Positions 12,248-23,895 of a stretch of DNA of 64,000 bases are shown in pieces. The translations under genes and the position numbers were made by a program. The DNA comes from Sophora flavescens (taxonomy: Eukaryota; Streptophyta; Magnoliopsida; Fabales; Fabaceae). Where the stretch lies: the NCBI GenBank assembly GCA_030762895.1, contig CM061069.1, positions 85,569,548 to 85,633,547 of the forward strand, given 5' to 3'. The notes under the pieces were generated by a model that had not been told where the DNA came from, ran no database searches, and saw nothing but the letters and a program-made list of their open reading frames with translations. Within the stretch, counting starts at the first letter, position 1, and each line of letters starts with the position of its first letter.

Positions 12248-12259
12248 GCTCTGATACCA
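12248..12259 (-). promoter_or_regulatory. Element C primer binding site (tRNA-Met)
   Basis: TGGTATCAGAGC on the minus strand, a few bases from the LTR boundary at 12267. It is complementary to the 3' end of plant initiator tRNA-Met and primes reverse transcription. It fixes C's orientation as minus. Confidence 0.9.
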
Positions 12260-12266
12260 CCATTAA

Positions 12267-12505
12267 TGTGACACCCTTAACCCTAGCATCACATTAACTA
12301 CTTTGTTTTGCGGAAAAATAAAACGTTTAGCAAGTTGTCGATTTACTTTTGGAAACATAAATTTTTTGTAAATAAATTACATAAGGCCTTCTTGGAGACA
12401 GGCCATTTGACAGAAATTTACATGAGTGAAAGGTCAAATTATACACTGACAAGATTTCAAGTTAAAAGTAAAATGTTAAAAGAGTCATAAATCAGAAGAA
12501 CAACT
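12267..12505 (-). mobile_element. Element C: 5' LTR (right copy), part 1, interrupted by element B
   Basis: Reads TGTGACACCCTTAACCC on the plus strand, the 3' end of the LTR in its own direction. It is cut at 12505 by B and resumes at 30208. The last 90 bp match the right end of solo LTR I (57781-57870), which identifies both as one family. Confidence 0.85.
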
Positions 12506-14020
12506 TGTTGGAACCAGAGTGGTTCTGGTTTATTGAATCTCTAGGTTTTGATGTTAACAAAAGGATTAAATTTGTTTGGCAAAGTGTTAGTTGAGATCTA
12601 ACAAGTGATTTCAGTTTATGCAGGAATATCCAAAATAATATAAGGTATACAATGCTTGGACTCTTGCAAAGAGTTATCCATCCAAATGTTATTTAAATTG
12701 TTTATATTTTAATCATTAAGTAGACGGCTAACTGTATCTCTCTAGACATCCATAGTAGCCACGTCAGCAGACGAGTGCTCTCCTTAAAACTCAAGTAGAC
12801 ATCCATAGTACCTAACTAAAATTCAGTAGACGTCCATAGTGCCACGTCATTGGATGGAGTTTCTCTAAAGACTTAGCAAGTCCAAAGACTTGTGTCGACG
12901 AGCACATCTGCCACATCAGTGGACGAGCAGAATAAAACCTTATGTAGACACATTCTAAAACTGAGTGCCTTTAGACAGTTCAACATCTTCTATATCTTTA
13001 CTACCTTGAATGTGATTTAATGCAATCTGGACCACATTGAATTTATTTCAAATGATTGATATTTATTTCAATGGAATATATGTTCTTTATAATTGTTTTA
13101 TCTTGTTAATGCCTTGTTCCTTTGTGAGAAAATTCATAGTACTATCAAGGAAATACAAAAAGCAAATAGTACAATTGGAATTGGAAAATGATCTGTACGA
13201 TGACAACTTTATTGCTGGACAAAAGCTGGGTTATACACAAAGAGGGAAAGAAAGTTTTTAAGGTACGATTGCTCAGGATAGTGAGCCTCCATTTTGTGCT
13301 TTTCTGATAACCAAGGATGCTTTTCAACACGGCCAAAATGAAGTTGTCAGTCTCAACTGATATCATTCATTTAATGATATCTCTAAAAGGGGTGATTAAA
13401 TATAACGGTTGAAAATTTGCAAGAGAAGTTGAAGACCACTATATATAGAAGGTCTCAAGCTCTGAAGAACAACTTTTGCCATTTGAACATTTGCAAGATA
13501 TTCAAAGATCATATTCCCTTTGTAAGGCAAAAGTCTGTAATTCTTAAGGTTGAATATTTGTAAAAATATTCAGTAGATCATAAACCTTCACACCCTCACA
13601 TATAATGAGTTAGAAAGATCTTAGAAAAATCTCTGTGATTGAATTAGAGCCTAAAGAGGCTTGGCAAGAAAGCAATACTTGTAGCCTTGAGAGGTGTATA
13701 ATACTTGTTGTATAAACAATTTGGAAATAGTGGAGAAAATCCTTCAAGTAGAAGGGATTGGACGTAGCTCTTGGTTGGAAGAGAGTGAACCATGATAAAA
13801 TACCTGAGTGAATTTTCTATCCCTTATCTTTTACAGTTTTATTTATTTATACTAATTGTCGGATTTGATTTTGGTTTTGTTAATCTTTTAAAAAGGATTT
13901 CTTGTGTGCTTAAACTTTTTATCTTCTGCTTGTGAAAAGGTTTCTCAAAAAGGGTTTTTGCGACAATAATTAACAAACACAATTCAACCACCCTTCTTGT
14001 GTTTGCTTGTGCCAACTTCA
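12506..14020 (+). mobile_element. Element B: 5' LTR
   Basis: Starts TGTTGGAACC and ends CCAACTTCA; 1515 bp, almost identical to the 3' copy. The U3 part (12715-12960) carries repeated words of the type GTAGACGTCCATAGT and CCACGTCA with ACGT cores, a possible bZIP-type binding context. The same words occur in the internal spacer at 18930-19060. Confidence 0.92.
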
Positions 14021-14022
14021 GT

Positions 14023-14034
14023 TGGTATCAGAGC
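14023..14034 (+). promoter_or_regulatory. Element B primer binding site (tRNA-Met)
   Basis: TGGTATCAGAGC, two bases after the 5' LTR end. Typical of SIRE and most plant copia elements. Confidence 0.93.
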
Positions 14035-14098
14035 TCAGCCTTGACAGGGTTGAGCATCTAACAAGTGCTAAGACAGTACGATCCTGCTATCATATATA

Positions 14099-15745
14099 GA
14101 TGCAGAAGGACAAGCTATCAACAGACCTCCTCTCTTTGATGGAACCGATTATGATTACTGGAAGAAGAGGATGATAACTTTCTTGGATGCACAAAATCTA
14201 GACATCTAGGAGATCATAGAAACTGGTTATACTGAGCCCAGAAATGAAGATGGGGTTGCTGTTCCTAAAGCTCAATGGACTCAAGAGCAGAAAAATCAAC
14301 ACCAGCTTAACCTAAAAGCCAAGCACTATCTCATGTGTGCCATTACCAGATCTGAACATGACAAAGTTCACAGCTGCAATACTGCTAAAGAAATCTGGGA
14401 TACTCTTGCCCTAGCTCATGAGGGTTCTTTACAAGTTAAGGAATCAAAGATCAGCAAGCTGGTTCACCACTATGAGCTATTCAAGATGGTTGATCATGAA
14501 ACTATAGACCAGATGTTTGGAAGATTCCAAACAATCACCAACAGTCTCAGGTCTCTTGGAAAGGTCTATGAGAATAGAGATCATGTGAGAAAAATTTTGA
14601 GAGGTCTCTCAAAGCAGTGGAGACCTAAGGTAACTGCTATCCAGGAAGCAAAGAATCTGAATACTCTTTCTCTGGAAGAGCTTCTGGGGTCATTAAAAGT
14701 TCAAGAACTTGAACTTAATGAAGAGGAAAACTCCAGAAAAGGAAAATCCATTACCTTAAATGCCAAGAAAGCTAGTTCCTCAAAGGTGCTTAAAGTTTGA
14801 GTCCTCAGATGAAGTTGATTCATCAAATAGTGAAGGCGACTCAGATGAGGATGAACTATCTTTCATCTCCAGAAAAATCCAACACATGTGGAGAAAGAAA
14901 GGTGGATTCATAAGGAAGCAGTTTAACAAAAAATTCTCCAAGGAGAAGTCAGATTCCAAGGAGAAAGTCCCACCCCTGTGCTTTGAATGTAAAAAACCAG
15001 GAAACTTCAATGCTGACTGCCCAGAGCTGAAGGAGAAAAAGAAATTATTCAAAAAGAAGAAAGGCTTGATGGCTATATGGGAGGATTTTGACCTGTCTTC
15101 TACAGATTAAGAAGATGAAGCATGAGAAAAAGTAAACATTTGCTTCATGGCTGACACTACATCAAAAAGTGAATTCACTGATGCCGAGGTAATGGACTCT
15201 GATTCGTCTACTCTTCAAACTGTTTTTGATGAATTACTACATGAATCATACATACTGTCTAACGAGTATAAGAGTCTCAAAAAGAAGTTTATTAAACTCT
15301 CTAGAGACTATGATAAGGTCTGCACAGTGAATCAAAACCTTTAGGATGAAAATGAAACATTAAAATCAATCAATGTCAGTCTGGCTGATAGGATGAAGTG
15401 TAAGTCTAATAGCCTTTGTGAAGTTGAACAATTGAAACAAGATGTGACATACTTGATAGACTCTCTGTTAAAACTGGTTGGTAGCTTAGATAAATTAAAC
15501 CTTATTTTAAGGGATTCTAGACCACCACGTGACAAATCTGGCATTGGTTATGATAAAGAGAATCAAGTTGCATCTCTGAATAAACCAAAGGTTCATACAC
15601 AATATAAGGCTTCTAAAGTCCGTCCACAGCAACTAAGTCAAAACCAAGCCCTTCCAATACTTACTGCAAATTATGTGGAAAAAGTGACCATGTGTCATCT
15701 AGATGCATACATAACAAGCATGCAAATCATTCACGACCTATGATC
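14099..15745 (+). pseudogene. Element B: gag (UBN2-type capsid, coiled coil, two zinc knuckles), broken
   Basis: From about 14099: RPPLFDGTDYDYWKKRM, then the copia gag core (CAITRSEHDKV, EIWDTLALAHEG, ILRGLSKQWRPKV), a charged Ser/Asp/Glu stretch, knuckle 1 (CFECKKPGNFNADC, His replaced by Asn), a Leu/Lys/Glu-rich probable coiled coil (15147-15500), and knuckle 2 (YCKLCGKSDHVSSRC, about 15660-15705). The long region after the first knuckle is characteristic of SIRE gag. Damage: a Trp-to-stop near 14208, a frameshift near 14790, stops at 15108 and 15342, and another frameshift near 15650. Role: particle assembly and RNA binding. Confidence 0.88.
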
Positions 15746-18700
15746 ACTAACAAGAAAGGACCCAAGTCAATTTGGGTACCTAAAGATAAGATAATCCCTA
15801 TTGCAGATCTGCTTAACAACTGGAAAGAAACAGAAGTCCTGGTACTTGGACAGTGGGTGCTCACGACACATGACCGGAGAAAGGTGTATGTTCCAAGACC
15901 TTAGACCCAAAGATGGTGGCTGGGTCACTTTTGGAGGAAACCAAAAAGGAAAGATCATTGGTATAGGCAAAAATGGTAAACATCATTTTCCCTCCATTGA
16001 TAATGTTCTGTTAGTAAATGGTCTTAAACACAATCTGCTTAACATTAGTCAATTATGTGATAGTGGGTTTGCTGTTTCATTTGATAAGAATATGTGTACT
16101 ATCAAGAAAGCTGATGGATCACTCCTATTCACTGCCCAGAGGCAAAAAAATCTGTATAAGATTGACTTAGAGGACCTCTTAAATCAAAGTGTCTCGTGTT
16201 TAGTGTCCATTGAGGATGAGCGATGGATTTGACACAAAAGGTTAGGTCATGCAAGTTTCAGATTAATCTCAAAGATGAAAAAGCATAACCTTGTAAGAGG
16301 TCTACCAAACCTTAGTTTCAAATCTAATGCTCTGTGATGCATGTTAGAAGGGAAAACAAGTCAAATGTTCATTTGAATCTAAGAATGTTGTTAGTACCAA
16401 CAGACCACTAGAATTGCTGCACCTTGATCTCTTTGGTCCAACAAGGACTGCCTCTATCAGTCGTAAGAAATATGGTCTTGTCATAGTAGATGACTACACT
16501 AGATGGACATGGGTTATGTTCCTTGCTCACAAGGATGAGTCATTCAAGGTCTTTTCTGTATTCTGCAAACGTGTACAAAATGAAAATGGCATGTGTATAA
16601 CTTCAATTAGAAGTGATCATGGGGGAGAATTTGTCAATGAGCTATTCCATGAGTTTTGTGAAGAAGGTGGTATTCAACAAAACTTCTCAATACCAAGAAC
16701 ACCACAACAAATTGGTGTGGTAGAGAGAAAGAATAGATCTTTTCAATAGATGGCTAGGACTATGCTCAATGACAATTCTGTCCCTAAGCACTTCTGGGCT
16801 GAAGCTGTGAACACTGCCTGCTACATTCAAAATAGAATATACACTAGACCTATTCTGAATAAGACTCCTTATGAATTGTGGAAAGGTAGAAAACCCAACA
16901 TTTCATACTTTCATCCTTTTGGATGTAAATGTTACATTTTGAATACAAAAGATCAACTTGTTAAATTTTATGCTAAGGTAGATAATGGAATTCTACTAGT
17001 ATTTTATAAATCCTCAGAAGGATTTAGAGTCTACAATTCAAGAACCTTAATAGTAGAAGAGTATATACATGTTATATTTGATGACAAACAGCCTGATAAG
17101 AAATTATCAGAGCTAGATGAAGTCTTTGCAGATCTTGATCTCAATATTTCAGGAGACAAAACAGAAATAAAGACTAATGATCAAATAGATGATTCTCCTC
17201 AACAACAACTAGAAACATCCACTTCTCAACAAGAAATTCAAAGATCTTGGTACTTCAAGAACTATCATCCACAAGATCAAATCATTGGAGATCCTAATGA
17301 CAGACTGAGAACCAGATCAACTTTTAGTGAACAAGATGATTCGACATTTGTCTCTAAATTGGAACCAAAGTCAGTAGATGAGGCTCTACTGGAAAATGAC
17401 TGGATCTTGGCAATGCAAGAAGAACTGGACCAGTTTGAAAGAAGTGAGGTTTGGACTCTTATACCCCTACCTAAGGATAAATCAGCTATTGGAACAAAAT
17501 GGGTGTACAAAAACAAGCTTGATGAAAATGGTAAGGTTGTAAGAAACAAGGCTAGACTTGTTGCTCAAGGATATTCACAAGAAGAAGGTATAGACTACAC
17601 TGAAACTTTTGCATCAGTTGCTAGGCTAGAAGCTATTAGAATTTTAATATCGTTTGCTGCACATCATAGCATTATGATTTTTCAAATGGATGTTAAAAGT
17701 GACTTTTTAAATGGCTTTATTAATGAAGAAGTATATGTCATGCAACCTCCTGGCTTTGAAAGTACAAATCACCCTGAACATGTTTATAAGCTTAAGAAAG
17801 CACTGTATGGACTTAAACAAGCTCCTAGAGCTTGGTACGATAGGTTAAGTTCGTTTCTAATGGAAAGTGGTTTTAACAGAGGAAAAGTAAACACAACTTT
17901 ATTTAGAAAATCTATTAAGTCAGATTTCATTATAGTACAGATTTATGTTGATGATACCATTTTTGGTGCTACTAATGAATCCCTGTGCAAGGAATTTTCT
18001 AAGTTAATGCAGAAAAAGTTTGAAATGAGCATGATGGGAGAACACAAATTCTTCCTTGGACTTCAAGTTAAACAGTCTATGGATGAGGTGTACATCCATC
18101 AAACTAAATACACAAAGGAATTACACAAAAAGTTTAAGACGGATGACTGCAAACCTATGAACACTCCTATGCACCCCACAACCACATTGAACAAACATGA
18201 TAAAGAGAAAAAGGTAGATCAGATGGTATACAGAGGTATGATTGGATCCCTCTTATATCTAACTGCTTCTAGGACTGATATAATGTTTAGTGTATGCTTA
18301 TGTGCTATATTTCAATCTGATCCTAGAGAAACTCACTTATCAGTAGTTAAGAGAATCTTTAGATATTTAAGAGGTACTACTAATCTTGGTCTATGCTTTA
18401 AGAAAGATGAAGATTACAGATTGGTTGGTTTTTGTGATGCTGACTATGCTGGAGATAGAATTGAAAGAAAAAGCACCAGTGGAGGATGTCACTTCATTGG
18501 AGCTAACCTAGTATCATGGTCAAGCAAAAGGCAAAGTACCATTACTCTATCAACTGCTGAAGCAGAGTACATATCAGCTGCAAGTTGCTGCTCACAACTT
18601 CTATGGATCAAACACCAATTGGAGGACTACAATGTATTTGTAAGTAGTATTCCACTTATGTATGATAATAATGCTGCAATCAATTTATCTAAGAATCCAA

Positions 18701-18860
18701 TATTTCATTCTAGATCTAAGCATATAGAAATCAAACATCATTTTATTAGGGATTATGTTCAAAAGGTGTATTTGTTATTCATTTTGTAGATACTGACCAC
18801 CAATAGGCATATATCTTCACTAAACCTCTTGCTGAGGACAGATTTATCTTTATAAGAAAG
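15746..18860 (+). pseudogene. Element B: copia pol (PR-IN-RT-RNaseH), broken
   Basis: Protease active site WYLDSGCSRHM (about 15839). GAG-pre-integrase (HKRLGHASFRLISKM) has its Trp turned into TGA at 16231. The integrase core has LHLDLFGP, RSDHGGEF and VVERKN as the DDE residues (16414-16740). After a stop at 16747 the frame runs 679 codons: integrase C-terminus, RT (FQMDVKSDFLNG, ALYGLKQAPRAWYDRL, YVDDTIFGATN) and RNase H (GFCDADYAGD, STAEAEY, HSRSKHIEIKHH). The end is frameshifted after residue 670 but the FTKPL-like tail is still visible near 18820. At least three frameshifts are seen in gag-pol, so it is inactive. Confidence 0.93.
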
Positions 18861-19365
18861 CATTTAAATATGTTGTATGTGGATTGAGTTAGTATATTTG
18901 TTGTTAAATTGGTCGTCTATTGCATGTTTTTTCTGCACGTCCACTAGTCATGACGTCCAGAGCACGTGGAGTCTACGCATCCACTTCTGTTGGTGTGCCG
19001 CGTCCACTACATATGTCTTTACGCGTCCACTCTTAGTCTTGTGTGGACTCGTCTATGCACACATTTATTGTTTGTATTAATTTGTCCTTGAACACATTTA
19101 TATAAAACATTTTTTTTGCTGAGTCAGCTACCTCCATCAATCCCATCATAACTTTTTATGGTCCCAATTTACCAATGCCGATTTACACACAATGACATGT
19201 CTTGTCAATTTTTTTGGAAACTGTTGTTTTTCAAAAACCTTTAAAAGTAACCTCTTTCCCTTTGAAAAACTTTTCGCTTCTCTTCATCCCTGCCAACCTC
19301 TCTATGAAACTTTCGAACTCTCTCTTTCCCCTGTTCTTCCAAACATTAACTCATCTTACTCAACA
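18861..19365 (+). repeat. Element B: spacer between pol and ORF3 with CGTCCAC/GTGGACG words
   Basis: Non-coding gap. At 18930-19060 it has about eight copies of words such as cgtccac, gacgtcc and gtggac. Similar words occur in B's LTR U3. Element A has a different repetitive motif (ATCGATT) at the same place. Confidence 0.65.
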
Positions 19366-20375
19366 ATGGCTTCAACCTCTGCTCCCGTGCCTGGTTTTTC
19401 AACTGACACTATGTCTATATCTGTGGAACATCACTTCACTTTTGGAATTCTACAAGAGTACAATCTGGATGTGAGTAAGTTCATTAACGCTGCTGGATGG
19501 GATGGAATCTTTCTGGAAAAGGTCTCAGTGTATCCAGATTTGATAAGGGAATTCTGGAGAAGACCAAATATTACTGAAACAGAAGTAGTTGTGTTTGTGC
19601 TGTGAAGAAAAGTAATAGTGTCCGAGAAAACCATCTCTGATGAGATTGCATGTCCTTAAGAAGGTTTGGTCTTCAAGGAGAATTGGGAAGAAGACCTAGG
19701 TGGTTCAGAGACAATTCCTATTACCCTAATGAGGCAAGTCACCGTAAGAACTCACTCTTGGAAATCCTTTGTGATGAAGGGTCTCATCAGGATTCTTCAC
19801 CAAATCCTGAACAAGGTGGTGCTGCATAAGATTGCGTCTAAGGACAACTTATCAGCTCTTGACAAGTTCTGTCTTTGCCATCTGGTTCTTGAAACAAAGA
19901 TCAACTTACTGTGGATCCTGTTTCATTGCTTCAATGATGCCATTACCAACAAAGAATCTGATTCTCACATCAACTTCACTCACCTTCAGTCAAATATTTT
20001 CAAGCAGCAAGGCTTGTACAATGTTTTGAGTGCAAAGCCTAATGATGAATAAGAAAGACTCCTTCGTTAGAAAGGAATGCAAGCTTCTGATTTTGGCAGA
20101 GTTAATCTCAGTGGCATGCAAATTAGCACATAGAAGCAAGTGGAGTTGACGAAGCTTGGGGAGAAGATTAAGATTAAAGAAGAATCACTTGAGGCCAACA
20201 ATGTTGCAATCCTTGGTCTAAAGAAAGGAATCAAGAGGAAGAAAATGGCTGTCAGGAAGCCTAACCCTAGAAGGCCTACTAGAGGCATTCTGATTAATGA
20301 GCCTACAACTGAGGCACCTCAACCTGATCCTCAACCTGCTCCTAAGAGAGCAAATAAGTTGGTTCAGCCTTCAGT

Positions 20376-20409
<34 letters not shown>

Positions 20410-20418
20410 GACAATGTT
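19366..20418 (+). pseudogene. Element B: ORF3, 5' part
   Basis: Starts MASTSAPVPGFSTDTMS. The middle (about 19720-19980) contains ILHQILNKVVLHKIASKDN, LSALDKFCLCHL and KINLLWILF, which parallel the LLQYVLSRILLP...LSWSYIIVRHM segment of A's ORF3, so both belong to the same ORF3 family. A basic Pro-rich stretch (RKPNPRRPTRG) and an Asp run encoded by (GAT)n follow. Stops at about 19605, 19660 and 20050 break it. The CACTA insertion splits the ORF immediately after the Asp/Glu run; the reading phase is kept if the insert and one GTT copy are ignored. Confidence 0.75.
20376..20408 (+). repeat. (GAT)n microsatellite encoding an Asp run in ORF3
   Basis: Eleven GAT/GAC-type triplets, just upstream of the CACTA insertion point. 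Confidence 0.9.
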
Positions 20419-20448
20419 CACTAGTGCAGAAAAGGGATTCTACATCGG
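20419..20448 (+). repeat. Element E left terminal inverted repeat
   Basis: Begins CACTAGTGCAGAAAAG; its first eight bases are themselves a palindrome. It pairs with 26268-26297. Confidence 0.95.
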
Positions 20449-20449
20449 A

Positions 20450-20882
20450 GTTTACACATTGGTTTCTTAAAAACCGATGTGCGGTGACATTTTTGAAATT
20501 AAAATCAAAGTATTACACATCGGTTTAGAGAATAACCGATGTGTAAAACCTTTCCACATCGGTTATTTATAACCGATGTTTAAAATTAAAATAAAAAAAA
20601 TTAATAGTCAGAATTTTTAACATTCAACATCGGTTCTATATGAACCGATGTGTAAAATAGTGATTAACCACATCGGTTTCTAATTAACCGATGTATAAAA
20701 TTATAAAGAAAAAAAATAGAAATTAAAATTTTACTTTTACACATCGGTTTTAGTAACCGATGTATAAAATTAAAAAAAAAATTCAGAAGTTAAAAGTTTA
20801 ATTTTTACACATCGATTTTTGCTTAACCGATGTGTATAATATGGTTAACCACATCGGTTTTAGGCATAACCGATGTGTAATA
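20450..20882. repeat. Element E left subterminal palindrome array
   Basis: Eight units of ACACATCGGTT-(4-10 nt)-AACCGATGTGT separated by AT-rich spacers of 20-45 bp. Each unit is an inverted repeat. In En/Spm-type elements such subterminal motifs bind the element's own protein; that is family knowledge, not shown here. Confidence 0.9.
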
Positions 20883-22440
20883 TCCCTGCATTCTTCAGTT
20901 TATGAACCCTAAAACAGAAAACACTCCCTCCCTCTACTAACGCGCGACCTCCTAGCTCGAAGTTCATCCCTACCGCTGCCTCCGCTAACACTCCCATTCT
21001 TTCTCTACTAACACGCGGCTCTCTCCTCGAAGTTCATCTTGCATGCCTGTGCTCACTGTCCCTCCCAGTAAACCCCATTCCTCACCTCCATTGCCACGAA
21101 AATAGGTCACACACACTCACTCTCCCCATTAGCGTGCAAGAGAGGGAGACCATTTAAGAGGTAACTAACATCCATCTTCCTTTATTGCTGTTGTTTGTTT
21201 GCACTGTTGTTGACAACTTAGTAATATTCAGCTTTAATCGATTCAATGGATTTAGTTGTATTTAAACTCTTGGATATGAAATGTTCGATGAAAATCCTGA
21301 GTGGTTAAAGTGTTATCTTCCATGCACTGCTCTATGATTTCTCTTCTGGTTTTTAGTAGCTTTAAGGGTTCTGTTATTGCTGATGATTGATGGAATTCTA
21401 GAATTGGGTTGCTTGTCATATGTTTGCTTAAATGTGTGTGAGAATGTTATGTCAAATTGATCACATCGTTTGCAGCAGTACTCATTGGTATGTGAACTCC
21501 TGATATTTGAATTTCTAATTGCAACAAGACATTCTGGTTCAAGTATTCACATTCTGTAATCTGAAAAGTAATGTTCAGGTGTGTAATCTTTGTTGGTGTG
21601 CTATCTGATTTATGCATACGTTACTAGCAAAAAACTTATTCTGTTTAAAAGTGGTTTAGTGTAGTATAGATAGAACATGTTAAATGCTTGTAAAAATGAT
21701 GATTTCACTTGCTCATTTCCAATTTGCAACCTTTTGTTAAAGCAAAGAGATTGGTCACGATGTGTCAAATATGAACCAGCATGCATGTGCCACTTTGATT
21801 AGATGCTTATAGGTTTTTTGTGTTATGAAGTGATAATAAAAAATGGGTTTTACTGAACTCAACGAAAACAGAGAAGTGAGGCTTACTTTGTATTGTTTAT
21901 ATTGCAATGACATTGGTTCTACTGCACTTTTAATTGTTTCCTCCTTTATACTGAGAACAAAAGTTAAATTAAGCCATTAAGGGATGTTAACATTGTGAGT
22001 TAGTAGAATTGTTGGCTGCAAATTTGTTTTCTCTAGAATGCATTTTTTTGGGCCCATTGTTAACAAAGTGTTTATCCCTATGAGCCTTAGTCATGCTGTG
22101 GTGGGAATTAAAATATGTGTTTTCATGGTCTTCTATTGTTAAAGATGCTTAATTACCTCACTGCTGCCTCTGCTGTTAAAGACGTGCTCCCTTCTTCTTA
22201 TTCATCTTCTTCGTCTTGATGCATTTTCTGTTCTTCATATTATTGCTAAATAGCCAGCTGCATTTTCTGTTTTAGAAATGGAAAAGCCAGTTCATGAAAT
22301 ATGACTTTTTGTATAGGTACACTAAGTCCGAGCAGAATATTAAGCAGAATATTCATTAATTATTCATTACGGTTTCCGAGCATATTATTAAGCAGAATAC
22401 TAACAAGTTTTTTTTTTGTTTTGTGTTTAAACAGGTATAC
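20883..22440 (+). other. Element E promoter/5' UTR region with probable leader intron
   Basis: GC-rich, CT-rich leader (20900-21160) ending TTTAAGAG|GTAACT at 21160/21161. A long T-rich stretch follows, then TGTTTAAACAG at 22434 just before the first ATG (22441). This looks like a 1.27 kb 5' UTR intron. No ORF of note inside. Confidence 0.55.
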
Positions 22441-23853
22441 ATGGCTGATCATGAGGATATCCCTCCTTCATGCAGCGGGTCAGAGACCCCGTCTACTGGT
22501 AGAAAGGGTAGACGTGCCACACGGATGAGGAATTTGATTGTCAACCGTGGGTCAAATCAAAGGATAAGAGTAGACTTTGATAATAACCTCAATCCTATTG
22601 GGCCAATGGAAGATCAGTTTAACAGTTTTGTGGCGACCCTTGCTAGGAACAGGCCCAGTATACTCATTCATAGGTGGAGAGATGTACCGGCGGACGTGAA
22701 GGAGCAGATATGGGAGAGTATTCTGGTATCTATACTTCTACGTCCTGTGTTTGTCTGTATCTACTTTATTTTTATCTTAATAATATCATACAGTAATTCG
22801 TTGATTCTTTTGGTCTTAATGTAGTTGACCTTTGACATACCGGATACATACGTTATGAAGAAGCGTTTGCTAAAGTATCTTTGGAGAGCGTTGGAGGGCT
22901 TTTAAGGCCGACCTGGGCGGATACTATGTATTCAATCCAAAAAGTAAAAAGAACCCACTTGAGGTGTATCCGTTTCTTGACAAGGCGACGTGGGATCGCT
23001 TTGTTCGAGCCGACATGATCCCGACTTTCAGGTTAACTTATTTGATTTGTCTCTAAATTTATGTAATTGCATTAATTTCATTTACTTATGTAATTTAATT
23101 GTCTTTTATTTATAACAGGAGAAGAGGAAAAAGGGGCAGAAAAACCAAAGCAAGAATGTCTACCCCCATGTCATGTCTCATGGGGGATATAAAAAGCTTG
23201 TTCAGAAAATGGTTGAAGAGGAAAAGAAAGCACGTCAGGAAGCAGCATCTCAGGCGGATCCTAATGCTGAAAATCTTCCAGAGGTTGTTGATCCACCTCC
23301 ACCCCCACGCCATCGTTCATGGAAGAGGGGCCGACAAAGAAAAACGGGATAATATACATCCGAGGAGGCCCGCCAAGTAGCTGAGAAGATTGTAAGTATA
23401 GTTTGTTGTAATTGTCATTTTAAGATTGTTACCGAATTGTAATGTGACCTGATATTTTATGTGATAGGATGCCTTGGATGATCATCTAACCCAAGGAACC
23501 TTTGTTCCTAGAGGACGCAATGATATCTTATCTACCGCCATCGGTAAACCAGACCACCCGGGCCGTGTCATTGGTGTTGGATGGGGAGTCGGCATTTGCC
23601 AATACCATGGTTCATCTTCACACCAATGCCACAGGGATGTTGAAGCAGATAGAGCACGACTAAAACAGGAGATTGCAGCTGAGCTTTGACAGGAGATGGC
23701 CGAGCAGTTTGCCCAGCAGATGGCAATATTGACTTCTATGTCCCAGCAGATGACAGCCGGTGTCCAACCCTCTATCTAACCCTCTGTCCATGTGAGCACT
23801 AAGGGCTCATGTGATCCTCCTCATCATCCTGAAAATGATGATGATGGTGATGG

Positions 23854-23895
<42 letters not shown>

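Noticed and set aside
12715..12960. ER-stress type promoter elements in B's U3 (CCACGTCA words)
   Set aside because: ACGT-core words are real, but assignment to a specific stress pathway cannot be supported from sequence alone.
14023..14034. tRNA fragments (TGGTATCAGAGC at several places)
   Set aside because: Only 12 nt and always next to an LTR end: primer binding sites, not tRNA genes.
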